Shown here in pieces: positions 1 to 9,092 of a DNA stretch of 64,000 nt. Source of the stretch: an uncultured Anaerolineae bacterium (lineage in GTDB: Bacteria; Chloroflexota; Anaerolineae; Aggregatilineales; Phototrophicaceae); contig CAKQCB010000001.1 in the NCBI GenBank assembly GCA_934216615.1, positions 915,727-979,726 on the forward strand. Direction: 5' to 3'. Made by a program: the position numbers and the translations under genes. Positions within the stretch are counted from its first letter, which is position 1. Every line of letters begins with the position of its first letter. Under the pieces are notes generated by a model. It saw only the letters and a program-made list of their open reading frames with translations. It searched no databases and was not told the origin of the DNA.

Positions 1-120
1 TGGCATGGTGAACAAAGCGGCCAGCGCCAGCGCAAAGCAGATATATAACAAGAGGTTAAAAAGCAGGTCTCCAGAGCCGGGGCCAAGAAGACGTAAAATT
101 TCCTGAAAATCGATATCCAT
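1..120 (-). CDS. N-terminus of unknown membrane protein (partial)
   Basis: An ATG at 120 on the reverse strand opens a frame that runs off the left edge of the window. The visible 40 residues begin MDIDFQEILRLLGPG and continue into a strongly hydrophobic stretch that looks like a first membrane span. It is divergent from nusB, with about 200 bases between them. Too little is visible to name a family. Confidence 0.5.
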   Translation of the reverse strand, partial: MDIDFQEILRLLGPGSGDLLFNLLLYICFALALAALFTMP

Positions 121-322
121 AATAGTTGCGTCCTAGGAAAAGCGTAATATCACTGCAAATGTACCACAAATAAGGTCTAAACCGACACTATTAAGGTAAA
201 AAACTGTGAATTTAATCTAAAGATTTGATGATGACCACCTGCCGATGCAGAATAGTCAATTGCCTGAATGTGCAGTAAACTAAGCAAATGTAGATTTTTT
301 GTTTGTATGAAGGCAGTAACCC

Positions 323-820
323 TTGAGCACCTTTCCCGGCTTTGACCCTGAAGATGAATTTTCCCTGCATGTTGCAGATGACCGTACCTATGCCCGTCGT
401 ATCGCACTCCAAATACTCTATGAAATTGATACGGCAAGTCATCCTGCGGGGCCTGTCCTTGCGCACCATTTAAACTTACGCCAACTCAAGCCAAAAGTCG
501 CCCGTTATGTCCAGCATTTGGTTGAAGGTGTCGTCGGTTCAATGGCAGAGATCGATCAGGCGATCAGCAAATATGCGCCCGACTTTCCCCTAGATCAACT
601 GGCCGTGATTGACCGCAACGTTCTGCGAATTGCCATTTTTGAATTTGCCATCGTCGCGCGCACACCCGTTGGCGCAGCCATTGATGAAGCGGTTGAATTA
701 GCGAAACTCTTTGGGGCAGATAACGCGCCTGCGTTCATCAATGGGGTATTAGGCTCTTTAGCAGACGATAAAGAGATGCTGCTTTCCATGAAAAACCAAG
801 CTGATGATACGGCGCAATGA
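323..820 (+). CDS. nusB: Transcription antitermination factor NusB
   Basis: The 165-residue product fits the NusB family. It has an early YARRIALQILYEID segment, typical of the RNA-binding N-terminal helices, and a late segment (PVGAAIDEAVELAKLFG, then FINGVLGSL) typical of the C-terminal helices. NusB binds boxA RNA with NusE/S10 and supports rRNA antitermination in the cytoplasm. The start is TTG at 323, since no ATG lies in frame before the conserved part. A weak AAGG lies upstream. The stop overlaps the tatC start by four bases (ATGA), so the two are probably cotranscribed and translationally coupled. Confidence 0.9.
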   Translation: MSTFPGFDPEDEFSLHVADDRTYARRIALQILYEIDTASHPAGPVLAHHLNLRQLKPKVARYVQHLVEGVVGSMAEIDQAISKYAPDFPLDQLAVIDRNVLRIAIFEFAIVARTPVGAAIDEAVELAKLFGADNAPAFINGVLGSLADDKEMLLSMKNQADDTAQ

Positions 821-1614
821 AACGCAGAAACCCGCAAACTGTCCCTCAATTAACAGAAACGGTTGATGATGGTCACCAATTGCAAATGAGCCTTTGGGAT
901 CATTTGAATGAGCTGCGCGTTCGGCTTACCAAAGCGGTCATCGGTTTGCTCATCGGCTCTATCATCGGCTTTATTGTTTCGCCTTCTGTCTTGAGCTTCC
1001 TGCAAACCCCGTATGGAAGTGAATTTATCACGCTTGGCCCAACCGATTCTTTTCTTGCAATCCTGCGGGTCGCCCTTCTGGTAGGGGGCATCCTCGCCGT
1101 ACCGATCATCACCTATCAAGTGTTGATGTTCATCGTCCCAGGGCTAACCAAGAAAGAAAAACGTTTCATCATCATGTCCCTGCCGGCAGTCACGATTCTG
1201 TTTGTCTGCGGGGTCTTGTTCACTTGGTTTATTTTGATTCCACCTGCGATTGATTTTTTTGCAGACTTTGCGCCCGACCTCTTTCGAGCCGAATGGACTG
1301 CTGACCGTTATTTGAGTTTTGTCACCTCATTGATTTTTTGGATGGGCGTCGCCTTCCAAACCCCGTTGTTATTCTTCATCCTCGGCATTATGGGGTTCAT
1401 CACAGCGGGTAAATTGGTGCAGAACTGGCGTATTGCCATCATCGGTTCAGCAATCGCCGCCGCGATCATCACGCCAACCGTAGACCCGATCAATATGTTC
1501 CTCGTCGTGGGGCCGTTACTCACGTTATACCTAATCAGCATCTTCCTTGTGTTCATCGCAAACCGCATTTTTCAACGCCAAGTAACCCCTGAACCCTACT
1601 CACAACAAAGTTAA
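817..1614 (+). CDS. tatC: Sec-independent protein translocase TatC
   Basis: The 265-residue product carries the TatC signature near the N-terminus (LWDHLNELRVRL) followed by about six hydrophobic spans. TatC is the twin-arginine signal receptor of the Tat translocon in the cytoplasmic membrane, working with TatA/TatB-type subunits that are not visible here. The cytosolic N-terminal region of about 40 residues is slightly longer than usual. It overlaps nusB by ATGA, and rocF follows after 11 bases, so nusB-tatC-rocF appear to form one transcription unit. Confidence 0.9.
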   Translation: MKRRNPQTVPQLTETVDDGHQLQMSLWDHLNELRVRLTKAVIGLLIGSIIGFIVSPSVLSFLQTPYGSEFITLGPTDSFLAILRVALLVGGILAVPIITYQVLMFIVPGLTKKEKRFIIMSLPAVTILFVCGVLFTWFILIPPAIDFFADFAPDLFRAEWTADRYLSFVTSLIFWMGVAFQTPLLFFILGIMGFITAGKLVQNWRIAIIGSAIAAAIITPTVDPINMFLVVGPLLTLYLISIFLVFIANRIFQRQVTPEPYSQQS

Positions 1615-1625
1615 GGAGATTCGTC

Positions 1626-2537
1626 ATGGTGAACCCGCTTGCTATTCGCATTCATGGTGTGCCAATGGACCTCGGTCAAGAACGGCGCGGGGTCGATATG
1701 GGCCCGAGCGCATTACGCTATGCTGAATTACAAAAACATTTGGAAAACCTCGGGCATCAAGTCGTGGATGGGGGCAACATCACCGCCCCGAATATCGAAG
1801 AATTGCGCAAAAGAGATACCACGCCCGAAGATGGCCTTGCGCATAACATTGATGCGATTATCGCCGTGTGTACTGAAGTCTATAAACACACAAAAACAAC
1901 GCTCGAAAACGGCGAAATCGCTGTGACGTTAGGCGGGGATCACAGCATCTCCATCGGCACAATCGCGGGGGCGATAGAACATCAGCCCAACATTGGGGTG
2001 CTGTGGGTAGACGCCCATGCCGACTTTAACACGCCGGAAATCACGCCATCGGGGAATGTGCATGGCATGGTAATTTCTAGCTTGATGGGGTTATGCCCGC
2101 CCAAATTCCAGATCGGCCCTGTGGCATTACAAGCGCATCAAGTGGTGTATATTGGCCTGCGCGATGTTGACCCGAAAGAAAAGGTCGCCCTCGTCGAGCA
2201 CGGCATCAAAGTCTTCACCATGCGCGACGTTGACGAGTTAGGCATGGCACAAGTTGCGCGTGCCATGTTACGCCATTTTGAAGGGGTGGAACATCTCCAT
2301 ATCAGCTTGGACTTGGATTCGCTCGACCCACAGTATGCACCCGGCGTAGGCACCCCTGTTCAAGGTGGGCTTTCTTATCGTGAAGCGCACCTGCTGATGG
2401 AGGTACTCGCCGACGATGGGCGCGTCAAGTCGGTCGATGTGGTGGAAGTCAACCCCATTTTGGATGTCACCAACCGCACCGCTGAATTAGGCGTTGAATT
2501 AACTATGAGTCTATTCGGTCGTCGGATTCTACTGTAA
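1626..2537 (+). CDS. rocF: Arginase
   Basis: The 303-residue product is a ureohydrolase. Manganese-binding motifs are present in order: GGDHSISIG, DAHADFN and DLDSLDP, followed by GVGTPVQGG. The SGNVHGM segment and overall length favour arginase (arginine to ornithine plus urea) over agmatinase. An AAGGAG sits just before the ATG at 1626. Its last 35 bases overlap the 3' end of rlmN, which is read convergently. The direct substrate cannot be proven from sequence alone, but the arginase call is strong. Confidence 0.88.
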   Translation: MVNPLAIRIHGVPMDLGQERRGVDMGPSALRYAELQKHLENLGHQVVDGGNITAPNIEELRKRDTTPEDGLAHNIDAIIAVCTEVYKHTKTTLENGEIAVTLGGDHSISIGTIAGAIEHQPNIGVLWVDAHADFNTPEITPSGNVHGMVISSLMGLCPPKFQIGPVALQAHQVVYIGLRDVDPKEKVALVEHGIKVFTMRDVDELGMAQVARAMLRHFEGVEHLHISLDLDSLDPQYAPGVGTPVQGGLSYREAHLLMEVLADDGRVKSVDVVEVNPILDVTNRTAELGVELTMSLFGRRILL

Positions 2538-3594
2538 TTTGTGACGCTTGGATTGCGCGTTTCATCTTGCGCAAGATATTGGATTTCAATTGACCGCACC
2601 CTGCGTCAATATCAATGCCACGACGCACGCGCATGGTTGCGGGAATCCCATAGTGTTGAAGCGTATCAATAAACGTTTTGATGCGCTCCATCGCTGAAGG
2701 GTCGCCATCAAACCCCGTCGTGGGGTTTAGCGGAATTACATTCACATGACAGCGTAGGCCATGCAGTAAACGGCCTAACGTTTCTGCTTGCTCAACGGTG
2801 TCATTTTCCCCTTGAATCAACGTCCATTCAAACGTCATGCGCCGTCCGCTTTTGGTGACGTATTCATGACAAGCGTCGATCAATTCATTTAAGGGATACC
2901 GCTTATTCACAGGCAGTAAGGCACTGCGTTCTTCATCGGTGGCGGCATGTAAACTAACGGCCAACTTCACCTGCAAGCCTTCATCTGCAAATTGACGTAT
3001 TTTAGGCACAAGCCCGACGGTGCTCACTGTGATGTGACGTGCGCCGATGCCTAAGTCACGCATTAAACGGCGAATGGCGTCTAAAGACGCATCGTAGTTA
3101 TGAAATGGTTCACCCATCCCCATCAGAACGATGTTGCTTAAGCGTTCGCCTCGCGCTTCAAGATCGCGCGCAAAATAAACCGCTTGCTCAAAAATCTCGG
3201 TTGCGGTCAGGTGTCGTGCAAAACCCATCTGTCCTGTAGCACAAAAGACACATCCCATCGCACAACCGGCTTGGGTCGAAATACAAGCGGTACGGCGGTC
3301 ATCGTCATATTCCATCAAGACAGATTCGATATATTGTCCATCCGGCAGTTGATACAGACGTTTGACCGTGCCATCCCCGCTTTGTTGCTCGGCAGAAAGT
3401 TCCAGCGTGCCTAAAATTGTTTCTTCGCGCAGGCGCTGTTTAAGCGTTGCGGGCAAATTACGCATGGCATCAAACGTTGCTACACGTTGATCGTACAGCC
3501 AACCCCACAATTGTTTGGCACGAAAACGCGGTTCGCCCCATGACTGAATCAAATCGCTTATTTCTTCAAAAGATAACGTATACAGGTCTATCAT
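2503..3594 (-). CDS. rlmN: Dual-specificity 23S rRNA/tRNA adenine-C2 methyltransferase RlmN
   Basis: This 363-residue radical SAM enzyme has the CxxxCxxC iron-sulfur motif (CAMGCVFCATG) in its central part and a late RRGIDIDAGCGQL segment with the conserved C-terminal cysteine used in the methyl-transfer mechanism. RlmN methylates C2 of A2503 in 23S rRNA and A37 in some tRNAs. Its start overlaps the stop of the upstream secreted protein gene by four bases (ATGA), which suggests translational coupling. Its 3' end overlaps rocF on the other strand by 35 bp. Confidence 0.92.
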   Translation of the reverse strand: MIDLYTLSFEEISDLIQSWGEPRFRAKQLWGWLYDQRVATFDAMRNLPATLKQRLREETILGTLELSAEQQSGDGTVKRLYQLPDGQYIESVLMEYDDDRRTACISTQAGCAMGCVFCATGQMGFARHLTATEIFEQAVYFARDLEARGERLSNIVLMGMGEPFHNYDASLDAIRRLMRDLGIGARHITVSTVGLVPKIRQFADEGLQVKLAVSLHAATDEERSALLPVNKRYPLNELIDACHEYVTKSGRRMTFEWTLIQGENDTVEQAETLGRLLHGLRCHVNVIPLNPTTGFDGDPSAMERIKTFIDTLQHYGIPATMRVRRGIDIDAGCGQLKSNILRKMKRAIQASQITVESDDRIDS

Positions 3595-5192
3595 CGACGG
3601 CCTATTCGAATAATCACTAACGCTAACACGGTGATCACCAAGAGGATCACTAAGATAAGAATTAGACGCGGTGTAAAAACCGTTTCTACAGTTTCTGATG
3701 TTGGAGCGGGCGCAGGCGTGACCAAACTCGACGCAGAACGCGGTGTGACGCTAGGCGTGGGCGGTGGCAACGTATCCACCGCGGTGACGGTCGGGTACGC
3801 TGTATTCGTCGGCAGTAGCGCAGATGTAGGCGTATAAGTTGCCGACGCGGTGAACGTCACTGTAGGCGTATGAGTGATCGTCGCGGTTGAGGTCAGCGTG
3901 GGTGTACTCGTCGCAGGCTGATACGCCGTCAACACGTACACTAGCGCGGCGCGCTCTGAAAACAGCCACGTAGACCATGCGGAAATAAGCCCTTCAGGAG
4001 TTACGCCTGTCTGTGTGTGGAGGGTTTCAGCAAAATCACCGTTTTCAAGCGGGTTCAATGACAGGTCGATCAACCCCTCTTTGCCCAATTGATCAAACAG
4101 ATACAAGGCCATCCCAAACGCTTGCGCCTGCCATAAGACTTGATCGTCTTCACGTGTAGGCGGTTGATTCATCATTTCCAGCGAGAACAGTTGTTGAGTC
4201 CGCGTCGCGTTCATGGCAAGGTCGCGCCAAGTGGCCTTCACCGTCGGGTCAAAAAAGGATGCCAACCCTGCTTGAAACCATTCTGGTATTTGCGCGTTAC
4301 GCCACACGCTAGCATAGGCTTCATCCACCCATAACCGGATGATCTGCTCACGAGCAGTACGTCCATTTACAAGATCAAACCCGCTAGCAGTGATCACTCG
4401 TTCCGCAAGCGCATCATCACAAGGGCGTGAAATCCCACGGTTCGGCGTCCAACTGACGCTTTCGCCTTGATCGTTCACTTCACATAACGGCGTGACTTCT
4501 GCGGGGTAAACCAACACGTTTGTATTCACTGATGTTCGAGTCGCCGTACTCAATAGCTCATACGCAGGCAAGAGTTGATTCGCCAAGCTGTTGGCATCGA
4601 CCACCCCATACGGCGCGACGATCATAGAGTCCGATGTTCCGACAGGGACTTCTTGCCACAAGAAACGCCCATCGTTAAAGGTGATCTCACCGTTCAGTTC
4701 GCCCGTTTCGCCCGTTTGGGTGGTCACTTGCCACGTATATTGAAGCTGTCCAAATAGATCGGGTAAGTTATCAGGCGGAACCGCCCAGAAATATTCGATC
4801 ACCGCGGGGTCAGTAGAAATCAGCGTTGTTGTGAGGTCAGGGTTGATGGTGACAGGTTCTAAACCCGCGCCAGACAACGCTAAAGAAACCGTTTCTAGGG
4901 CTTCACTATTCACCATCGTTTCCAGCACAAATTGAATTGAAGCGGGATATAACACCGTCGCGCTTCCCGCACGAACAAATCCATCCATCGTTTGGGTTAC
5001 AGCCGTCAACGTCGGCAGTGGCACTGGAGTACGGCTGGGGGTGAGCGTGACGCTCGCGGTAAATGTCGGCGTTGAGGTAGGCGTCCATGTGATTTGTTGC
5101 GCATGGATCGAAGACCCCATCCCGCCCACACTCAAAATGCCGAATACGCCAGCGATGAAGCTGTAAAGTCCACTTTTTTGTTGTCTATTCAC
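3591..5192 (-). CDS. Exported peptidase-MA-like protein with Thr/Pro linkers and C-terminal anchor
   Basis: The 533-residue product starts with a signal-like hydrophobic segment ending in IHAQ, followed by a Thr/Pro-rich stretch. A large extracytoplasmic region contains a segment (LWVDEAYASVW, then IPEWFQAGLASFF) resembling the area around the active site of MA-clan gluzincin-like proteins. The usual HExxH zinc motif is not visible, so it may be a non-catalytic relative. A second Thr/Pro-rich linker precedes a C-terminal membrane span ending in RIGRR. It lies between a CPBP gene (18-bp gap) and rlmN (4-bp overlap). Function is unknown. Confidence 0.7.
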   Translation of the reverse strand: MNRQQKSGLYSFIAGVFGILSVGGMGSSIHAQQITWTPTSTPTFTASVTLTPSRTPVPLPTLTAVTQTMDGFVRAGSATVLYPASIQFVLETMVNSEALETVSLALSGAGLEPVTINPDLTTTLISTDPAVIEYFWAVPPDNLPDLFGQLQYTWQVTTQTGETGELNGEITFNDGRFLWQEVPVGTSDSMIVAPYGVVDANSLANQLLPAYELLSTATRTSVNTNVLVYPAEVTPLCEVNDQGESVSWTPNRGISRPCDDALAERVITASGFDLVNGRTAREQIIRLWVDEAYASVWRNAQIPEWFQAGLASFFDPTVKATWRDLAMNATRTQQLFSLEMMNQPPTREDDQVLWQAQAFGMALYLFDQLGKEGLIDLSLNPLENGDFAETLHTQTGVTPEGLISAWSTWLFSERAALVYVLTAYQPATSTPTLTSTATITHTPTVTFTASATYTPTSALLPTNTAYPTVTAVDTLPPPTPSVTPRSASSLVTPAPAPTSETVETVFTPRLILILVILLVITVLALVIIRIGRR

Positions 5193-5209
5193 GCAATATC
5201 TTTTCTCAG

Positions 5210-6280
5210 CTAAGACCCAGCCAACATCTGAGCCACAAAAATTGCCAACGCCAATTGGGTAAAATTATAGACGAAATGAGCAACAATTGCGGTGGTTGTA
5301 CTATATTTTAAGCGTAGATGTCCAAAAGCGAGGGAAACAATAAATAAGATCAATACTGAAGGGCTGAACGCATATTGAACGTGAAGCAGTACAAAAAAGA
5401 TGCTGGTGAAAACATTTCCAAATACAGGCGTGATCGCACCGCGAAAGAAAATCTCTTCCCCAATGGAAATGAGAACCGACCCTAAAAACGCCAGTTGAAT
5501 GGTGCTAAAAACACCCGTCAATGCTTCCGAAGCGGCAGATTGAGATTCGTATGTTTCAGAGGGGACCACCTGAACAAAGACCAGATTGAACGCATACACC
5601 ATGAGGACCATCAAGAAGCCCACCCCGCCCCCGATCACGATGTCTTGAAAGGTAGGCCATCTTAACCCCAAACGCTGAACCGCTTGTTGCAGGGTACGGC
5701 GAAAAAACAAGCCGATCCCCATCAGCGTAAAGAACAGATAGATCACCTGATTGAAAATCACTTCAGCGAAGCTGACCCCACGCTCAGCATACGACTCGGC
5801 AATCCCCTGTGTCCCGCCTGAAAGCGGAATTTCTATCAAGGTGATGATCATCAAAGCCAGCGCTAAAATCACCGCTGTTTGATGCACACTCGAGGACGGG
5901 TTATAAGTTCCTGTTTGCCCGATCCAGCGCTTCAGCACAAGGCCTTTATCCGACGACGTCGCCAGCATAAACCCCGCAGTAAGCAAAAACAAAATTGCGA
6001 CGATGCTCACTAAAACTTGAAAAGTATCGACCTGTTGCGTTTCAGGGTTATCCGTTATACCCATCAAGACTGAAAAGATAGAGCTGCCAGCTAACGCACA
6101 GCCACTCAGTATTGTCAGCCATACACCATACAATAACGAAGACCTCTGCCCGATTAGATCATCACGATTGGCAATATAAATCGTCAAGCCGATGAAAATA
6201 AGCGGTATGGCAAAGGTGATAAAATTTGAGAGGTCCAAAATGTACTGATGTTCCCATACATGAAGAGCGTTTGCTCGCAT
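5210..6280 (-). CDS. CPBP-family intramembrane glutamic protease
   Basis: The 356-residue product is a polytopic membrane protein with about eight or nine hydrophobic spans. The C-terminal half holds the CPBP (Abi) motifs: GEEIFFRG, with the paired glutamates and arginine, then a histidine segment (FVLLHVQYAF), and later HFVYN. Members cleave substrates within the membrane or act in prenyl-protein processing and bacteriocin self-immunity; the substrate here is unknown. It heads a reverse group with the exported peptidase-like gene and rlmN. Confidence 0.8.
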   Translation of the reverse strand: MRANALHVWEHQYILDLSNFITFAIPLIFIGLTIYIANRDDLIGQRSSLLYGVWLTILSGCALAGSSIFSVLMGITDNPETQQVDTFQVLVSIVAILFLLTAGFMLATSSDKGLVLKRWIGQTGTYNPSSSVHQTAVILALALMIITLIEIPLSGGTQGIAESYAERGVSFAEVIFNQVIYLFFTLMGIGLFFRRTLQQAVQRLGLRWPTFQDIVIGGGVGFLMVLMVYAFNLVFVQVVPSETYESQSAASEALTGVFSTIQLAFLGSVLISIGEEIFFRGAITPVFGNVFTSIFFVLLHVQYAFSPSVLILFIVSLAFGHLRLKYSTTTAIVAHFVYNFTQLALAIFVAQMLAGS

Positions 6281-6307
6281 TATACGCTACGTTGGGGGGA
6301 TTCACCT

Positions 6308-6346
6308 AAAAAAACGGCCTCAATGAAGGGTTCATCAAGGCAGTTT
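6308..6346 (-). terminator. Intrinsic terminator of the sulfate transporter operon
   Basis: Arms 6331-6346 and 6312-6327 pair over about 16 bp with one mismatch and two G-U pairs around a 3-base loop. On the reverse strand a run of seven T follows. It sits about 30 bases after the cysA stop. Confidence 0.8.
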
Positions 6347-6374
6347 ATCTACCGTATTCTTGTGTGTTGACATC

Positions 6375-7430
6375 TTACCCTGCGAGCAGATGATAATCTC
6401 GCAGAGCGACAAACACGGTACTCCCGACCTCTAAGCCTAATTCCCGCACCGATGCGGGGGAAGTCCATGCGGAAACGATTTCAGCATCAAGCTCGATCAT
6501 CACGCGCAAATAATGACCCGTAAAAATAATTTCCTGCACCCGCCCCTTGCCGATGACCACCCCTTGACTGGCTTCCGGCGTGGTCGTCAGTTCAATTTCT
6601 TCAGGGCGACATAACACCTCTACCGCTCGGCCATGCAAATCAGCCGTTTCGTCCGTTGCGGGGATGCGCGTGCCATTTTCAAGGATGACGTGAGTGCTAT
6701 TACGCTCCCCTTTTAAGAGATTGGCTTGCCCGACAAAGGTAGCGGTATAACGGGTTTGAGGTCGGCGGTACAATTGATCTGGCGTATTGATCTCTAAAAT
6801 CTCACCTTGTTCAATCACGCCAATACGATCTGCCAATTCAAAGGCTTCTTCCTGATCGTGCGTGACTAAGACAGTGGTGATATTAAACTGCTCTTGAATC
6901 CGTTTTAAGTTTTGGCGCAACTGTGCCCGAATTTTGACATCCAGCGCGCCAAAAGGTTCATCTAACAACAAGACTTTGGGGTTCGGCGCTAAGGCCCGCG
7001 CTAACGCCACACGCTGCTGTTGCCCGCCCGAAAGTTGACTGGGGATTCGGTTGCCATAGTCCGATAGCTCCACTAACGCTAACAATTCGGCAACGCGCGC
7101 GTTCATCTCTTGGCGAGATTTACGCCGTACGGATAACCCAAAAGCGATGTTTTCCGCCACCGTCATGTGTCCAAACAGCGAGTAATTCTGAAAGACAAAC
7201 CCCGTATCGCGTACTTGAGGGTCTAACCGTGTGACATCCACATCGTTCAAGATGATCTGGCCTTGATCGACAGGTAGCAATCCCGCAATCACCCGTAAGA
7301 TGGTGCTCTTTCCGCTTCCACTTGCGCCTAACAAGACAAACAATTCACCAGAAGCGATTTCGAGATTGATGTTCTTGATAGCAAACTGTTTGTTATACGA
7401 CTTGTGAACATTACGAAGATGAATCGACAT
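6375..7430 (-). CDS. cysA: Sulfate/thiosulfate ABC transporter ATP-binding protein
   Basis: The product, 351 residues from the chosen ATG, is a complete ABC ATPase: Walker [11 protein letters not shown]-loop region [12 protein letters not shown], signature LSGGQQQRV, Walker [13 protein letters not shown], and a switch histidine in [12 protein letters not shown]-terminal TOBE-like regulatory domain follows, as in CysA. It energises import of sulfate or thiosulfate with CysT and CysW. An in-frame start at 7463 exists, but the ATG at 7430 is preceded by GGAG at good spacing and begins directly with the ABC fold. It overlaps the cysW end by 20 bases. Confidence 0.88.
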   Translation of the reverse strand: MSIHLRNVHKSYNKQFAIKNINLEIASGELFVLLGASGSGKSTILRVIAGLLPVDQGQIILNDVDVTRLDPQVRDTGFVFQNYSLFGHMTVAENIAFGLSVRRKSRQEMNARVAELLALVELSDYGNRIPSQLSGGQQQRVALARALAPNPKVLLLDEPFGALDVKIRAQLRQNLKRIQEQFNITTVLVTHDQEEAFELADRIGVIEQGEILEINTPDQLYRRPQTRYTATFVGQANLLKGERNSTHVILENGTRIPATDETADLHGRAVEVLCRPEEIELTTTPEASQGVVIGKGRVQEIIFTGHYLRVMIELDAEIVSAWTSPASVRELGLEVGSTVFVALRDYHLLAG

Positions 7431-8241
7431 GGTTTTGCTCCGAATTTTTCTGCAAACGTGCATGTAACCACGTCATCACAACCAATAAAATAATCGCAAC
7501 GAGGCCTAATAATAACGCGACGATATAAGCGCCTACGCGGTTGCGGTCTAATAACGCACGATAAATGAACATCGTCGCGGTTTCGGTCAGTCCTTCAATG
7601 CTACTGCTGACGACCGCAACCGCGCCAAACTCACCAACTGAACGCGCCAAAGTCAGGACAACGCCATAGATCACACCCACCCATATCGTCGGGAAAACCA
7701 CCCGTCGGAAAGTTGTCCAACGGCTGGCACCTAACGTATAGGCCGCATATTCAGGCTCACGGTTCAAATGTGCTAACACGGGGCCAACTTCTCTGGGAAC
7801 AAAAGGCAGAGAAACAAAAATCTTCGCTAGCAACATCCCCGGAATCGCATACGCAATTGGGAATGGCGGCGTGATCCAGCCATCGCGTCCAAAAAGGACG
7901 ATCAAGGTATAACCCGCGATAACGGGTGAAAATACAAAAGGAATATCAATCAGCAAGTTCAATAACCACCGCGCTCGGAAACTGTGACGCTCCAGCACCC
8001 AAGCGACGATCATCCCAAACACGGTATTGATGAGCGTTGCGCCGATGGCGAGCCAAAACGTCAATTGTAAAGCGTGCTGGACATCAGGATCGCTCAAGGT
8101 TTCGACCACAGGCTCAAACCCGTTGGCAAATGCCCCCTGCACAATCGCGATCACAGGGGCGATGATGAGTACCCCTGCATACCCAAACACGATGACCAAA
8201 AGAAGAATCGCCACTGGAGAACGCGGTTTAATCTCACGCAT
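7411..8241 (-). CDS. cysW: Sulfate ABC transporter permease CysW
   Basis: The 276-residue inner-membrane permease has about six hydrophobic spans. The EAA loop (EYAAYTLGASRWTTFRRVVFP), which contacts the ATPase, lies near residues 160-180, and GEFGAVAVVSS after it is typical of the sulfate/molybdate permease family. It overlaps cysT at its start (8 bp) and cysA at its end. Assignment as CysW rather than CysT rests on gene order and similarity to the neighbouring paralogue. Confidence 0.85.
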   Translation of the reverse strand: MREIKPRSPVAILLLVIVFGYAGVLIIAPVIAIVQGAFANGFEPVVETLSDPDVQHALQLTFWLAIGATLINTVFGMIVAWVLERHSFRARWLLNLLIDIPFVFSPVIAGYTLIVLFGRDGWITPPFPIAYAIPGMLLAKIFVSLPFVPREVGPVLAHLNREPEYAAYTLGASRWTTFRRVVFPTIWVGVIYGVVLTLARSVGEFGAVAVVSSSIEGLTETATMFIYRALLDRNRVGAYIVALLLGLVAIILLVVMTWLHARLQKNSEQNHVDSSS

Positions 8242-9085
8242 GGTATCTCCTTTGGAAAATGTCCACAGCCAGCGTGCAGATGAACGCGATCAAGACCAAG
8301 ATGAACGAAATCCCTGCTGCGCCCGCCAAGTTTGCATTTTCGATCTGTCCAAAAACATAGACCGTCGCCACTTGGGATCGCATTGGGATGTTACCTGCAA
8401 CGATGATGATCGCCCCAAACTCGCCTAAAGCGCGCGCAAAACTGAGCAACGCCCCCGTGATGATAGCAGGGCGAATGACCGGAAAAATCACCCGCCAAAA
8501 GATTGTCCAGTCAGACGCGCCGAGCGTTTGGGCCGCTTCTTCTTGGCTTGGGTTCAACTGCATTAACAAGGGTTGGATCGTACGAATCACAAACGGATAA
8601 CTGACAAATAATAATGCCAAGACGATGCCGGGTGGCTCAAAAATCACACGTTGACCTGTGGCCTGTTCGATGAAACGCCCAATCACCGTTTGCGGGCCGT
8701 ATAACAACACCAGCATCACGCCCGTGACAAGCGTTGGGATCGCAAACGGTAGGTCGATGAAGGCATTAAAAATTTGTTTACCGGGGAATTTGTAACGCAC
8801 GAGAACATAGGCGGTGAGCGTCCCCATCACGGTATTGATCACAGTCATGATGAGCGCGGTTTGCAACGTCAGTTGTAACGCCCCTAGCGCGATGGGATTG
8901 GCAATATCCGCAAGGACGGGTTCTAACCCGCCTTCTAAACCCATCACTGCGATGACAAAAATGGGAATCCCTACTAATGTCATCAGGTAGATCACTGCTG
9001 TTAAGCGAAGGCTCCGAGCGCCTAGTGGCGCTCGGAAACCTGTTGGCACAGCGGGTTGTTGAGCAGTGTGTGCCTGAATAGACAT
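8234..9085 (-). CDS. cysT: Sulfate ABC transporter permease CysT/CysU
   Basis: The product has 283 residues from the ATG at 9085, six predicted spans, and an EAA loop (EEAAQTLGASDWTIFWRVIFP), followed by the family-typical LGEFGAIIIVAGN. It is a paralogue of CysW and should form the heterodimeric channel with it. The start at 9085 is preferred over 9115 because AAAGGAG, made from the last codons of sbp, lies just upstream. This makes translation likely to be coupled to that gene. Confidence 0.87.
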   Translation of the reverse strand: MSIQAHTAQQPAVPTGFRAPLGARSLRLTAVIYLMTLVGIPIFVIAVMGLEGGLEPVLADIANPIALGALQLTLQTALIMTVINTVMGTLTAYVLVRYKFPGKQIFNAFIDLPFAIPTLVTGVMLVLLYGPQTVIGRFIEQATGQRVIFEPPGIVLALLFVSYPFVIRTIQPLLMQLNPSQEEAAQTLGASDWTIFWRVIFPVIRPAIITGALLSFARALGEFGAIIIVAGNIPMRSQVATVYVFGQIENANLAGAAGISFILVLIAFICTLAVDIFQRRYHA

Positions 9086-9092
9086 CAGACGT

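Noticed and set aside
7431..7463. Longer N-terminus of CysA
   Set aside because: The extra 11 residues precede the ABC fold and overlap cysW further; the ATG at 7430 has a good ribosome site.
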